Positions 34,873 to 46,026 of a DNA stretch of 64,000 nucleotides are shown here, piece after piece. A program made the position numbers and the translations under genes. Below the pieces are notes generated by a model. It ran no database searches and was not told where the DNA came from. It saw only the letters and a list, made by a program, of their open reading frames with translations. The DNA is from Martelella radicis (GTDB lineage: Bacteria > Pseudomonadota > Alphaproteobacteria > Rhizobiales > Rhizobiaceae): assembly GCF_014196625.1 (NCBI RefSeq), contig NZ_JACIDZ010000003.1:275784-339783 (forward strand). Reading direction: 5' to 3'. Numbering within the stretch: the stretch's first letter is position 1; every line of letters begins with the position of its first letter.

Positions 34873-36311
34873 TGAGACGTAACAGAAAAGTCAAAATCCT
34901 CGCCACGCTTGGCCCCGCCTCGTCTGAAGAAGAGCAGATCCAGAAACTCCACGAAGCCGGAGCAGACCTCTTCCGCATCAATATGAGCCATGCCAGCCAT
35001 GACCTGATGCGCACGCTGATCAAGCGCATTCGCAATGTCGAGGCCCGCATCGGCCGTCCTATCGGCATTCTCTGCGACCTCCAGGGTCCCAAACTTCGCG
35101 TCGGCAAGTTTCTTGACGGCAAGGTCGAACTCGAGATCGGCCAGACTTTCACGCTCGACGATAAGGATGAGCCCGGCAACGAAAAGCGCGTTTTCCTGCC
35201 GCATCCGGAAATCCTGCAATCGGTTCAGCCCGGTCATCGCCTGCTGATCGATGACGGCAAGCTGCAGCTTCGCGCCGAAAAATGTGACGGCAAGAGCATC
35301 GAGTGCACGGTCATCGCCGGCACAACGATCTCCGACCGCAAGGGCGTATCCCTTCCCGATACGCTTCTGGGCGTCGGCGCCCTGACCGACAAGGACCGCG
35401 CCGACCTCGACGCCGTTCTGGAAACCGGCGACGCCGACTGGGTTGCGCTTTCCTTCGTCCAGCGCCCCGACGACCTTGCCGAGGTGCGCAAGATCGCCCG
35501 TGGCCAGGTCGGCCTGATGTCGAAGATCGAAAAGCCGCAGGCTATCGAGCGGATCGAGGAAATCATCGAGATGAGCGACGCGCTGATGGTGGCGCGTGGC
35601 GACCTCGGCGTGGAAATGCCGCTTGAAACCGTCCCCGGCCTGCAGAAGAAGCTCATCCGTCTTTGCCGCTCCGCCGGCAAGCCGGTTGTCGTTGCAACGC
35701 AGATGCTGGAATCGATGATCGAGTCACCGGTCCCGACCCGTGCCGAAGTTTCCGACGTCGCAACCGCCGTCTTCGAAGGCGCTGATGCCGTCATGCTGTC
35801 GGCTGAGTCGGCTGCCGGCCAGTATCCGGTCGAAGCCGTGTCCACCATGGCCTCCGTCGCCCGCACCATCGAGCGCGAGCAGCTTTACCCGCAGATCCTC
35901 TACGCCCAGCGTCCGCAGCCGGAAGCGACCGGCGCCGATGCCATTTCGCTCGCCTCGCGCGAGATTGCCGAGACGCTGAAGCTGACGGCCATGGTCTGCT
36001 ACACGGCGTCGGGCACGACCGGCCTGCGCGCCGCGCGCGAGCGGCCGAACGTGCCGATCATCGCGCTGTCGCCGGTGGTCAAGACCGCGCGCCGCCTGTC
36101 GGTTGTCTGGGGCCTGCACTGCGTCGTCGCCGACGAGCCGACCGATCTCGACACCATGGTCGACGGCGCCTGCCGCATCGTGGTTGACGAAGGCATCGGC
36201 AAGCCCGGCGACCGGATCATCATCTCCGCCGGCGTGCCGCTCGGCACCCCCGGCGCCACCAACATGCTGCGCATCGCCTATATCGGCATGGACGGCCGCT
36301 CCGGCGTCTGA
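34872..36311 (+). CDS. pyk: Pyruvate kinase
   Basis: Converts phosphoenolpyruvate and ADP to pyruvate and ATP, the last glycolytic step. The 479 residues contain ILATLGPASSEEEQI at 8-22, FRINMSHASHD near 37-47, and the active-site LMSKIEKPQAIERIEEI segment near 217-233. MVARGDLGVEMPLETVP and ATQMLESMI are also present, and the C-terminal allosteric domain is complete. Its ATG overlaps the DUF1036 stop by one base. A strong terminator follows 30 bases after the stop. Confidence 0.97.
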   Translation: MRRNRKVKILATLGPASSEEEQIQKLHEAGADLFRINMSHASHDLMRTLIKRIRNVEARIGRPIGILCDLQGPKLRVGKFLDGKVELEIGQTFTLDDKDEPGNEKRVFLPHPEILQSVQPGHRLLIDDGKLQLRAEKCDGKSIECTVIAGTTISDRKGVSLPDTLLGVGALTDKDRADLDAVLETGDADWVALSFVQRPDDLAEVRKIARGQVGLMSKIEKPQAIERIEEIIEMSDALMVARGDLGVEMPLETVPGLQKKLIRLCRSAGKPVVVATQMLESMIESPVPTRAEVSDVATAVFEGADAVMLSAESAAGQYPVEAVSTMASVARTIEREQLYPQILYAQRPQPEATGADAISLASREIAETLKLTAMVCYTASGTTGLRAARERPNVPIIALSPVVKTARRLSVVWGLHCVVADEPTDLDTMVDGACRIVVDEGIGKPGDRIIISAGVPLGTPGATNMLRIAYIGMDGRSGV

Positions 36312-36341
36312 AGACGCGCACAAAAGGCAAGCAGACAAGGA

Positions 36342-36375
36342 AGGCCGGGTGCAAATGCGCCCGGCCTTTTTTTTC
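36342..36375 (+). terminator. Rho-independent terminator of pyk
   Basis: AAGGCCGGG pairs with CCCGGCCTT around a ten-base loop and is followed by eight T residues. The rest of 36376-36733 is a 28-bp gap, a REPIN-like element and the oxidoreductase promoter region. Confidence 0.92.
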
Positions 36376-36403
36376 TTGGCAAAGGCTACCATTCCCTCAT
36401 TCG

Positions 36404-36553
36404 TCATGCTCGGGCCTGTCCCGAGCATCTAAACACGCGTCGCTGCGACAAGCGTTTCGAATGAAAACAGGGGTGAAGTGAGCCAGTTGCCAAGCAGATG
36501 CTCCGCTCATGCGGTGAAGTGGTTAGATCCTCGGCACAAGGCCGAGGATGACG
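36404..36553. repeat. REPIN-like element, copy B
   Basis: A 150-bp element between pyk and the flavin oxidoreductase. Read on the reverse strand it matches copy A at 19261-19408. The left arm hairpin ATGCTCGGG/CCCGAGCAT (36407-36429) is followed by CTAAACAC, and the right arm hairpin ATCCTCGGC/GCCGAGGAT (36528-36550) is preceded by GTGGTTAG. Both arms share the pattern GTCATSCTCGG, loop, CGAGSATCTAAMCAC. Confidence 0.87.
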
Positions 36554-36733
36554 TCGGTAGGATGGATAGGTTTGTCAACAAACCGAAGGCCGCGTGCCAG
36601 AATGCCTGACCTTTCTGCAAACGCCCTTCCCGTTTTTTCCATTGCAGAACCGTTCCGTCAGCCGCCCTTTGCAAATCAGATGATTAATTCCTAAGTGTGG
36701 AACAACGCTCATTCTCCGGAACAGGATTGTCCG

Positions 36734-37738
36734 ATGACTGCATTTTCCATACTCGACCTCTGCCCCGTCGTTGAAGGCGGCACGGTTTCGGAAGCGCTCG
36801 ATGCCACGCGGCAAATGGCCCGGCAGGCCGAGGCTTCCGGCTTCACCCGTTTCTGGCTCGCCGAGCACCACGGCATGACCGGCATTGCAAGTGCTGCGAC
36901 CTCTCTGGTCATTTCGGAAGCTGCGCGGGCAACCGAAACGCTGCGCGTCGGCTCCGGCGGCATCATGCTGCCCAATCATTCGCCGCTGGTCATCGCCGAA
37001 CAGTTCGGCACGCTGGAAGCGCTCTATCCCGGCCGAATCGATCTCGGGCTTGGCCGCGCGCCGGGCACGGACATGAACACCGCCCGCGCGCTGCGACGCA
37101 ATCTGGAGGCCGGCGCCCAGACATTTCCCAATGACATTGTCGAGCTGCAACAGCTGATGGACGACCCGCAAGAAGGCCAGCGGCTGATCGCCAATCCGGG
37201 GGCTGGCGCCAAGGTGCCACTCTATATTCTTGGCTCCTCGACCTACAGTGCGCATCTGGCGGCGGCCCTTGGCCTGCCTTACGCCTTCGCCTCGCATTTC
37301 GCGCCCGACATGCTGTTCGACGCGCTCCATATCTACCGCTCCAACTTCAAGCCCTCGGCCCAGCTCGACAAACCATACGTGATCGTCGGCGTGATGGGGG
37401 CGATGGCCGACACGGATGAAGAGGCCGACTACCACTTCACCTCCGCGCTCCAGAGCTTCGTGGCGCTGCGCCGCAACGCCCGCGGCAAGACCCCGCGTCC
37501 GGTGAAAAGCATGGATGGTCTCTGGACCGAAATGGAGAAATTCTCGATCGAGCACACCTTCCAGTTCGCCGTCGTCGGCGGGCCGGAAAAGGCGAAGGCG
37601 AAGATGCAAGGCTTCATCGCCGACACCAAGGCCGACGAGGTCATCATCTCCGTGCCGGTTCATTCGGTGGAGGCGCGGCTGAAATCTGTGGCGATGTTCG
37701 GCAAGCTGCGCGAGAGCCTCGCAAAAGCTGCCGCCTGA
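36734..37738 (+). CDS. LLM-class flavin-dependent oxidoreductase
   Basis: A 334-residue luciferase-like monooxygenase family protein of the MsnO8 type. [21 protein letters not shown] at about 6-26 and [18 protein letters not shown] near 41-58 are the family flavin-pocket blocks. [14 protein letters not shown] ([24 protein letters not shown]) and [12 protein letters not shown] follow near 70-112. No partner flavin reductase is nearby, and the substrate is unknown. The ATG at 36734 has an AGGA site; a Met 13 codons earlier lacks one. Confidence 0.9.
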   Translation: MTAFSILDLCPVVEGGTVSEALDATRQMARQAEASGFTRFWLAEHHGMTGIASAATSLVISEAARATETLRVGSGGIMLPNHSPLVIAEQFGTLEALYPGRIDLGLGRAPGTDMNTARALRRNLEAGAQTFPNDIVELQQLMDDPQEGQRLIANPGAGAKVPLYILGSSTYSAHLAAALGLPYAFASHFAPDMLFDALHIYRSNFKPSAQLDKPYVIVGVMGAMADTDEEADYHFTSALQSFVALRRNARGKTPRPVKSMDGLWTEMEKFSIEHTFQFAVVGGPEKAKAKMQGFIADTKADEVIISVPVHSVEARLKSVAMFGKLRESLAKAAA

Positions 37739-37831
37739 GCGAAACAAGCCTGCCGGGTCTCGGCGTTTCGGCCACATTCTTGCAACGGCCCGAGGCTGTT
37801 CTCGGAAAACGGCGGGGGAAGCCGTCGACAT

Positions 37832-37867
37832 AAAAAAGGCCCGCCGAACGGATCGGCGGGCCTTTTT
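37832..37867. terminator. Bidirectional terminator between the oxidoreductase and gap
   Basis: A long stem, GGCCCGCCG with CGGCGGGCC, has six A before and five T after it. Convergent genes end 94 bp to the left and 92 bp to the right. Confidence 0.88.
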
Positions 37868-37958
37868 GTTGTCCGGGCCGGCTTGAGGCGCCGAGGCTAA
37901 CTTTCCCTCGGCGCGTATTGTCGGTCTCCGGAGCATTTCGCGAACGGGCGGAAACGCT

Positions 37959-38960
37959 CTAGAGAAGCTTGCCCATGACGACGGCGTTGTCGGCCATGCG
38001 GTTGGAGAAGCCCCATTCATTGTCGTACCAGGAGAGCACGCGCACGAGCTTGCCTTCCAGAACCTTGGTCTGCTGGGCAGCGAAGATCGAGGAGGCCGGG
38101 TCGTGGTTGAAGTCGCGCGAGACGAGCGGCTCGTCGTTGTATTCGAGGATGCCCTTCAGTTCGCCTTCGGCGGCTTCCTTGATCGCGGCATTGACCTCTT
38201 CGGCGGTAACGTCCTTGGCCGGCACGAACTTCAGGTCGACGACCGAGACATTCGGGGTCGGCACGCGGATGGCCGAACCGTCGAGCTTGCCGGCGAGTTC
38301 CGGCAGGACGAGGCCGACAGCCTTGGCGGCGCCGGTGGAGGTCGGGATCATGGAGAGCGCTGCCGCGCGGGCGCGGTAGAGGTCCTTGTGCATGGTGTCG
38401 AGCGTCGGCTGGTCACCCGTGTAGGAGTGGATCGTGGTCATGTAGCCGCGCTCGATGCCGAAGGCCTTGTTAAGCACATAGGCGACCGGCGCCAGGCAGT
38501 TGGTGGTGCACGAGCCGTTGGAGACGATCAGGTCGTCCTTGGTCAGCGTGTTGTGGTTCACGCCGTAGACGATGGTCTTGTCGGCGCCCTTGGAGGGAGC
38601 GGAAACCAGGACGCGTTTGGCGCCGGATGCCAGCAGCATCTCGGCCTTTTCCTTGGCGGTGAAAATGCCGGTGCATTCGAGCGCGATGTCGACGTCGCTC
38701 CAGGGCAGTTCCTTCGGGTCGCGGATCGCGGTGACGCGCATCGGGCCGAGACCGGCGTCGATCGTGTCGCCGTCGACGGTAACGTCATGCGGGAAGCGGC
38801 CGTGAACCGAATCGTATTTCAGCAGGTGGGCGTTGGTTTCAACCGGGCCCAGATCGTTGATGGCGACGACTTCGATGTCCTTGCGGCCCGATTCGACGAT
38901 GGCGCGCAGAACGTTGCGGCCGATGCGGCCGAAGCCGTTGATGGCAACTTTAACTGTCAT
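37959..38960 (-). CDS. gap: Glyceraldehyde-3-phosphate dehydrogenase, type I
   Basis: Oxidises and phosphorylates glyceraldehyde 3-phosphate with NAD(P). The 333 residues begin with the Rossmann motif [19 protein letters not shown]. The catalytic Cys151 lies in [13 protein letters not shown], followed by the [11 protein letters not shown] loop and [13 protein letters not shown]. The residues after the second strand read VVAINDLG. An AGGGAG site precedes the ATG. It lies 252 bp downstream of tkt, both on the minus strand, giving a tkt-gap glycolysis/pentose phosphate neighbourhood as in other rhizobia. Confidence 0.97.
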   Translation of the reverse strand: MTVKVAINGFGRIGRNVLRAIVESGRKDIEVVAINDLGPVETNAHLLKYDSVHGRFPHDVTVDGDTIDAGLGPMRVTAIRDPKELPWSDVDIALECTGIFTAKEKAEMLLASGAKRVLVSAPSKGADKTIVYGVNHNTLTKDDLIVSNGSCTTNCLAPVAYVLNKAFGIERGYMTTIHSYTGDQPTLDTMHKDLYRARAAALSMIPTSTGAAKAVGLVLPELAGKLDGSAIRVPTPNVSVVDLKFVPAKDVTAEEVNAAIKEAAEGELKGILEYNDEPLVSRDFNHDPASSIFAAQQTKVLEGKLVRVLSWYDNEWGFSNRMADNAVVMGKLL

Positions 38961-39163
38961 GGTAGGGACTCCCTATTCGCGAGTAGATATATTTTACAAA
39001 GCTCAAAGCCGCCGGATGGCGCGCCCCGAGGGGCGGGCGTTCTCTCATGAGACCGCCGGAACGAAAACGGCCATCGCGCGCCGGCAAGCCGGCTGCCCCG
39101 ATATAAGCGTTTTTTGCCGGAAAATCAGCCTTAAACAGGCAGGATGACGTCATTTTCGGCAAG

Positions 39164-39191
39164 GCACAGCCCGGTTTGGGCCGGGCTGTGC
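39164..39191 (-). terminator. Strong hairpin downstream of tkt
   Basis: A perfect 11-bp stem (GCACAGCCCGG with CCGGGCTGTGC) around a six-base loop, 22 bases past the tkt stop. It lacks a T run on the minus strand, so it may be a processing or attenuating structure between tkt and gap. Confidence 0.5.
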
Positions 39192-39212
39192 AATTCAATC
39201 CTTTGAAGTCGC

Positions 39213-41195
<1,983 letters not shown>

Positions 41196-41750
41196 GTGTT
41201 CTTCGCTTTTCTTGATTCTGAAGGATTACGTTGGGAGTCCGGCCATCCGGCCGGTCGGCAGTGCTGCCGGTTAAATTACAGTGTTACCCGAACCAATCAA
41301 GGCGGCAAATCCGAAAGCGCCCCGCTGGACTTCGGGTCCGAAAACGCGAGGACACTACACCATTTCAAATTGGCCTGCCACAGCTTAACCAGCCTCGCTG
41401 CAATATGGTGCATGACCTGCCTCATTTAAGCGGTTATCGTGCTTCTAAATCGATTGATACGCGAAGTTTCTCCGCTTTTCATTGCTTTATGACAATTCGT
41501 CGGCGTGTCACGCGCTCACAAATCCGTCATCTTTGCCCTCAAGCGTGCCGGGTCGCGCGGGTGGTCGGCGTTGCATCAAGTTTCCACTTGACAATCATGG
41601 GCCTCAGTTGACCTCGGCTGTTAACTCTCCCTAAGATCACGATGAAATTTCGGGCATCTTGGCGATTCGAAAGGCCGGATTTTCACCCTAGGGTGGCGGT
41701 CGTCAGAGTGGTTCATGCTATGCGCGTCTCTCTTTTTTAGAGGAAAGGCA

Positions 41751-42032
41751 ATGGTGGCGGAAACGGGTCGGCTGCAAAACGCGCTTGAAGCGCTGGAAAA
41801 GGCGCTTTCCGGCCTGGAAGACGCCGTCGATGCCCGCACGGACAAGCTTCAGAACCGGGAAGACCTCGAAAACGAGGTGCGGATCGTGCACGAGGACCGC
41901 GCGGGCCTTGCGCGCGAGCTGGACCAGGCGCAGTTTCGGGCGAACCGGCTGGAAGAAGTCAACCGCGAGGTTTCCCGCAGGCTGGTCACGGCCATGGAGA
42001 CGATCCGCTCGGTTCTCGACCACGAGAGATAG
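41751..42032 (+). CDS. DUF4164 coiled-coil protein
   Basis: A 93-residue protein, almost entirely helical with strong heptad character from residue 4 to 90 (LQNALEALEKALSGLEDAV, then REDLENEVRIVHEDR). It belongs to family DUF4164, found just before zapA in many alphaproteobacteria. The ATG at 41751 follows GAGGAAAGG. zapA begins 19 bases after its stop, so the two are probably one unit linked to cell division. No activity is known. Confidence 0.82.
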   Translation: MVAETGRLQNALEALEKALSGLEDAVDARTDKLQNREDLENEVRIVHEDRAGLARELDQAQFRANRLEEVNREVSRRLVTAMETIRSVLDHER

Positions 42033-42050
42033 GCCAGACAAGAGGAAGAG

Positions 42051-42416
42051 ATGGCGCAAGTCACCGTCAATATTGATGGCAAGGCCTATAGGATGGCCTG
42101 CGAGGCTGGGCAGGAGGACCACCTGGTCGACCTTGCCGCCCGTTTCGATTCCTATATCGGCAATCTGCGCGGCCAGTTCGGCGAGATCGGCGACCTGCGG
42201 CTGACGGTGATGGCGGGCATCATGATCATGGACGAACTGCACGACCTGCAGACGCTCGTCGATGCCAATGCCGCCGAGCTCAACGATCTTCGCGCCAAGG
42301 CGGGTGATGCCGACAGCGCTCGGGCCGCCCATGACGATGAGGTGGCGGCCGTCCTGGAAAACCTCGCCGGGCGGCTTTCGACGCTTTCCAGGAAGGTTTC
42401 GGGCGCCGACAAATAG
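42051..42416 (+). CDS. zapA: Cell division protein ZapA
   Basis: A 121-residue FtsZ-associated protein that stabilises the Z ring. It begins AQVTVNIDGKAYRMACEAGQEDHLVDLAARFD, the ZapA beta-hairpin and first helix, with a long C-terminal coiled coil in two parts (about 60-121). The MAGIMIMDELHDL stretch at 57-69 is conserved. In alphaproteobacteria it is followed by 6S RNA and the folate cyclo-ligase gene, exactly as here. Confidence 0.92.
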   Translation: MAQVTVNIDGKAYRMACEAGQEDHLVDLAARFDSYIGNLRGQFGEIGDLRLTVMAGIMIMDELHDLQTLVDANAAELNDLRAKAGDADSARAAHDDEVAAVLENLAGRLSTLSRKVSGADK

Positions 42417-42523
42417 CTGGTTTTCCGCAGATCCGAAGGCGCTTCGGGCGACCAGGGAAAAATCATATCCGCGACTTGTTTTCCCTCTGGCAGGCGGAAG
42501 GCCAGAGCCTTATATAGGAATTA

Positions 42524-42690
42524 CGGTCTGCGCTTCTCGACAGGAATCAACGAATCCCCGGGGCCTTACTCGATCCTAAGGGAGCTGTCCCTGACCTCGC
42601 TCGTGGGCTTGGTTATATGGCGCCCACCTACTTCTGTAGGCGCCCAGGATCCAACCGATTCCATCGGTCGCCGTGGACCGGCCACTTCTT
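42524..42690 (+). ncRNA. ssrS: 6S RNA
   Basis: Located between zapA and the 5-formyl-THF cyclo-ligase gene, the standard site of 6S RNA in alphaproteobacteria. 6S RNA binds sigma-70 RNA polymerase and dampens transcription in stationary phase. A TATATA box lies at 42511. The distal hairpin is clear, with GCGCC repeated around ACCTACTTCTGTAGG near 42619-42645, and GATCCT near 42574 can pair with AGGATC near 42647 to close the central bubble. Ends are estimated to within about 15 bases. Confidence 0.8.
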
Positions 42691-42707
42691 TATGACGCGG
42701 GCAGGAC

Positions 42708-43304
42708 ATGCGTGTGAACGACGTGCCAGACAGCAAGCCGGACATGCGCAACCGCAGCCTCAGACGCCGGGATGCGCTGACGGGCGATGAGCGCCGTGCG
42801 AAAAGCCTGGCGATCGCCACGCACGGCGCCGAGGCGCTTGCCGCCGAAATTCCCGGAAAATGTGTCGCCGGCTATCACCCCATCCGCTCGGAGGCCGATG
42901 TCGGCCTGCTGATGGCCCTGCTGGAAAAGGCGGGGGCTGAGCTCGCGCTGCCCGCCGTGATCGACCGCGAGACCATCGTCTTCCGCGCCTTCCGGTCGGG
43001 CGAGGAGCTCGTCGCCGGCGGCTTCGGCACGCGCGCGCCAGGCGAGGACGCTGGCGAAGTCGATCCCGATATCCTGCTCATGCCGCTTTCGGTCTTTGAC
43101 GAGGCCGGCAACCGCATCGGCTATGGCGCGGGCCATTACGACCGGGCGATCGCGCGCCTTGCCGCGCGCGGCAGAAAGCCGTTTCTCGTCGGCATCGCCT
43201 TCGACCTGCAGGAAGTGCCGTCCGTTCCAGCCGAACCTCACGACGTCCCGCTCGACGCGATCATCACCGAAAGCGGTTTCGGGCGGACCGAAAACGGGGA
43301 CTGA
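42708..43304 (+). CDS. 5-formyltetrahydrofolate cyclo-ligase
   Basis: A 198-residue enzyme converting 5-formyl-THF to 5,10-methenyl-THF with ATP. The first helix carries RNRSLRRRDALTGDERRAKS near 12-31. The substrate block VAGYHPIRSEADVGLLMALLEKAG lies around 50-73, and the ATP site GYGAGHYDRAIARLAARG near 139-156. It follows the 6S RNA, an arrangement also known in E. coli and alphaproteobacteria. The metallophosphoesterase gene follows 130 bp downstream. Confidence 0.94.
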   Translation: MRVNDVPDSKPDMRNRSLRRRDALTGDERRAKSLAIATHGAEALAAEIPGKCVAGYHPIRSEADVGLLMALLEKAGAELALPAVIDRETIVFRAFRSGEELVAGGFGTRAPGEDAGEVDPDILLMPLSVFDEAGNRIGYGAGHYDRAIARLAARGRKPFLVGIAFDLQEVPSVPAEPHDVPLDAIITESGFGRTENGD

Positions 43305-43434
43305 AGCAGGCTTTCCAACCTGTTTTCGACAAAAACCATTTGCATGACGGCGGCAGGGCGTTAGAGCCTGTGTTCACGAAGGCCGGCGCCTGGAGGGTTC
43401 CGGCATGCGCCGTCAGGGACAGATTGGATTTTTC

Positions 43435-44259
43435 ATGCGTTTGCTTTTTCTCGGGGACATGGTCGGCAAGACGGGCCGCAAGGCGGTATGGGATCGCCTG
43501 CCGGGCCTGATCAGCGATCTGAAGCTCGATTTCGTCATCGTCAACGGCGAGAATGCCGCCGGCGGTTTCGGCATCACCGAGACCATCTTTCAGGAAACCA
43601 TCAATGCCGGCGCCGATGTGGTGACCACCGGCAATCATGTGTGGGACCAGAAGGACGCGATCATCTTCGCCGACCGGCATGAGCAGTTCCTGCGGCCTGC
43701 CAACTATCCGGCCGGCACGCCGGGCAGGGGATCGAGCATTCACTATGCCCGAAACGGCGCACGCGTGCTGGTCGCCAACATCATGGGTCGCGTGTTCATG
43801 CATCCCGAACTCGACGATCCCTTCAAGGCGGGCGAGGACATTCTGGAAGCCTGCCAGTTGAAGGACCAGGTGGATGCCATCGTCTTCGATTTCCACGCGG
43901 AAGCCACCAGCGAGAAGCAGGCCTTCGGCCATTTCGTCGACGGCCGCGCCAGCCTTGTCGTCGGCACTCACACCCATGTGCCGACCGCCGACTGCCAGAT
44001 CCTGAACGGCGGAACGGCCTATATGTCGGATGCTGGCATGTGCGGCGACTATGATTCCTCGCTCGGCATGGACAAGGAAGAACCGCTCTCCCGCTTCGTC
44101 TCCAAGATGAACAAGTCCCGCTTCGAGGCAGCAACCGGCCCGGCAACCATCTGCGGCGTCGGCGTCGAGATTTCCGATACAACAGGGCTTGCGGAGAAGG
44201 TCGCTCCGCTGCGCCTCGGGCCAAGGCTCTCCGAGACAGTTCCGGATTTCTGGAGCTAG
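43435..44259 (+). CDS. YmdB-type metallophosphoesterase (TIGR00282)
   Basis: A 274-residue calcineurin-like phosphoesterase. In Bacillus YmdB hydrolyses 2',3'-cyclic nucleotides. The metal motifs are LFLGDMVGKTGRKAVWD near 3-20, VNGENAAGGFGIT near 37-49, TTGNHVWDQKDAI near 65-77, and DFHAEATSEKQAFGHFVDGRAS near 150-171 with VVGTHTHVPTADCQIL. The ATG at 43435 gives MRLLFLGD; a Met ten codons earlier adds an unlike leader. It ends four bases from the convergent AraC gene stop. Confidence 0.92.
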   Translation: MRLLFLGDMVGKTGRKAVWDRLPGLISDLKLDFVIVNGENAAGGFGITETIFQETINAGADVVTTGNHVWDQKDAIIFADRHEQFLRPANYPAGTPGRGSSIHYARNGARVLVANIMGRVFMHPELDDPFKAGEDILEACQLKDQVDAIVFDFHAEATSEKQAFGHFVDGRASLVVGTHTHVPTADCQILNGGTAYMSDAGMCGDYDSSLGMDKEEPLSRFVSKMNKSRFEAATGPATICGVGVEISDTTGLAEKVAPLRLGPRLSETVPDFWS

Positions 44260-44263
44260 GCGG

Positions 44264-45184
44264 CTATTGATAGGAGCCCGCCAACTCCGGTTTTCCGCGC
44301 ATATAGCGACCGGGCGGCAGGCCCACATGACGGCTGAAGGCGGTGCTGAATGTGCTGGCGGAGCTATAGCCGACCCTGCCGGCGACCTCGTCAAGCGACA
44401 GGTCTTCGCCGCGCAGCAGATCCTTGGCCACGGCCATGCGCCAGGACAGAAGATATTCCATCGGCCGCATGCCGACCAATCTTGCAAAGCGGTCGAAAAA
44501 GGCGGAGCGCGACAGCCCGGCCGCGCGGGCAAGCGCCGGCACGGTCCAGTTCCGCTCGAAATCGGCATGCATGGCGCGAAGCGCGGCCGCGATCCGCTGG
44601 TCGGCAAGGCCGCGCAACAGGCCAGGCCGGTCCCTGGTCACAGGCGCCGCCCGCAGCGCCTCGATCAGCAGTATTTCGACATAGCGCTCAAGAATGAGAT
44701 CGCGGCCGATATCCTCGCGGGCCGCCTCTTCGCCGACAAGCCGCACGATCGCGCTTAGCCGCCCGACGCCGCGGATATGGATCATGCCGGGCAGGAGCGA
44801 GACGAGAAGTTCGGCGTCGGGAGAGCCGAAGGTGAACCAGCCGCCGAACTGCCTGACATCGACCGGCCCGTCCTGCCGGCCGAAACGGACCTCCCGATCG
44901 GGCGTCGGCGCGGCTTTCGGATCAATGCGGACCGGCGTGGCCGGCTCGAAGCCCGACATGGAAAAGGCGGGCGTGGCCGGCAGCAGAACGAAATCGCCTT
45001 CCTCAAGGGTAACCGGCTCTTCGCCGTCAACCGCCAGCCGACAGCGACCTTCCGTCACCGCGCAGAAGCCCGGCTGCCCGAAGGCCGAATAGCGGACAGC
45101 CCAGGCGCCCGCACCGCTGATGCCCTTGGAGAACACTGCGCGGGGACGGAGAAGTCGGATGATCTGAACAAGCGGGTCTGCCAT
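44264..45184 (-). CDS. AraC-family regulator with cupin sensor domain
   Basis: A 306-residue regulator. The N-terminal cupin_6 domain (about 5-190) holds GFCAVTEGRCRLAVDGEEPV and EGDFVLLPATPAFS. The C-terminal AraC domain (about 205-300) has two helix-turn-helix units, WTVPALARAAGLSRSAFFDRF and LSLDEVAGRVGYSSASTFSTAF, the latter a full signature. It is divergent from the SDR gene with 98 bp between starts, where three GGACTAT-type half sites lie. It probably controls the SDR gene. The inducer is not known. Confidence 0.92.
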   Translation of the reverse strand: MADPLVQIIRLLRPRAVFSKGISGAGAWAVRYSAFGQPGFCAVTEGRCRLAVDGEEPVTLEEGDFVLLPATPAFSMSGFEPATPVRIDPKAAPTPDREVRFGRQDGPVDVRQFGGWFTFGSPDAELLVSLLPGMIHIRGVGRLSAIVRLVGEEAAREDIGRDLILERYVEILLIEALRAAPVTRDRPGLLRGLADQRIAAALRAMHADFERNWTVPALARAAGLSRSAFFDRFARLVGMRPMEYLLSWRMAVAKDLLRGEDLSLDEVAGRVGYSSASTFSTAFSRHVGLPPGRYMRGKPELAGSYQ

Positions 45185-45187
45185 TTT

Positions 45188-45232
45188 GGACTATAACAAA
45201 TTAAAATAGGACTATTGATTGAAGATAGTCCT
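45188..45232. promoter_or_regulatory. Probable AraC-type operator between regulator and SDR genes
   Basis: GGACTAT occurs at 45188-45194 and again at 45209-45215, exactly 21 bp apart in the same direction. ATAGTCCT at 45225-45232 is an inverted third copy, making an 8-bp inverted repeat with AGGACTAT at 45208-45215. Direct repeats on the same face of the helix are typical for AraC-family binding. The site sits between the divergent start codons. Confidence 0.65.
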
Positions 45233-45282
45233 GATTTTGAACGGTACAACGCTCCTGTCAACACAAAACACAGGAGACAGAA

Positions 45283-46026
45283 ATGAAAACCGTTCTGATT
45301 ACCGGCACGTCGTCGGGCTACGGTCTCGAGACCGCCCGTTTCTTTCACGCCCAGGGCTGGAACGTTGTCGCCACGATGCGCAAGCCCGATCATGACCTCT
45401 TTCCCCGCTCGGATCGTCTGCGCGTCCTGCCGCTCGACGTGACCGATCCGGCAAGCATTGCAGCCGCTGTCGAGGCTGCCGGCCCGCTTGACGTCCTGGT
45501 CAATAACGCCGGTGTCGGGTCCGCCGGTGCCTTCGAGGCGACGCCGATGGCCCATGTCCGCAGGATATTCGAGACCAATACGTTTGGCGTCATGGCCATG
45601 ACCCAGGCGGTCATTCCGCAGATGCGCGAGCGCGGAGCGGGCGTGATCGTCAATGTGACCTCATCGGCAACGCTTGCGCCGATGCCGCTCGTCGCGCCCT
45701 ATACGGCGAGCAAGCAGGCGATCGAGGGCTTTTCGGGCTCGCTTGCCCATGAGCTTGCGGCTGTCGGCCTGAGGGTCAGACTGGTGGAGCCGGGTCTCGG
45801 GCCGACCACGCGCTTTGCCGCGAACACCGATATCTCTGTCATGGACCTGGTCCCCGAAGCCTATGCCGGCTTTGCCGGACAGGTTTTCGCGGCCTACGGA
45901 CAGCAAACGCTGACGACGAAGGAAAGCGATGTGGCCGAAACCGTCTGGCAGGCAGTCAACGATACCTCGGACCGGCTGCGCTATGCGGCGGGCGCAGATG
46001 CTGTAGCGCTTGCCGGGGTAGCCTGA
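45283..46026 (+). CDS. Short-chain dehydrogenase/reductase
   Basis: A 247-residue NAD(P)-dependent oxidoreductase. The cofactor motif TGTSSGYGLETA is at about 6-17, the DVTD adenine-pocket residue cluster near 51, and NNAGVGSAG near 76-84. The catalytic set has Ser in NVTSSATLAPM near 125, and Tyr-x-x-x-Lys in YTASKQAIEGF near 139. A GGAGA site precedes the ATG. It is divergent from the AraC regulator, its likely controller. The substrate is unknown. Confidence 0.93.
   Translation: MKTVLITGTSSGYGLETARFFHAQGWNVVATMRKPDHDLFPRSDRLRVLPLDVTDPASIAAAVEAAGPLDVLVNNAGVGSAGAFEATPMAHVRRIFETNTFGVMAMTQAVIPQMRERGAGVIVNVTSSATLAPMPLVAPYTASKQAIEGFSGSLAHELAAVGLRVRLVEPGLGPTTRFAANTDISVMDLVPEAYAGFAGQVFAAYGQQTLTTKESDVAETVWQAVNDTSDRLRYAAGADAVALAGVA

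Noticed and set aside
37930..37965. GAGCATTTCGCG...GAAACGCTC inverted pattern downstream of gap
   Set aside because: The arms are imperfect and single-copy in the window; could be a palindrome remnant but not supported as a repeat family member.
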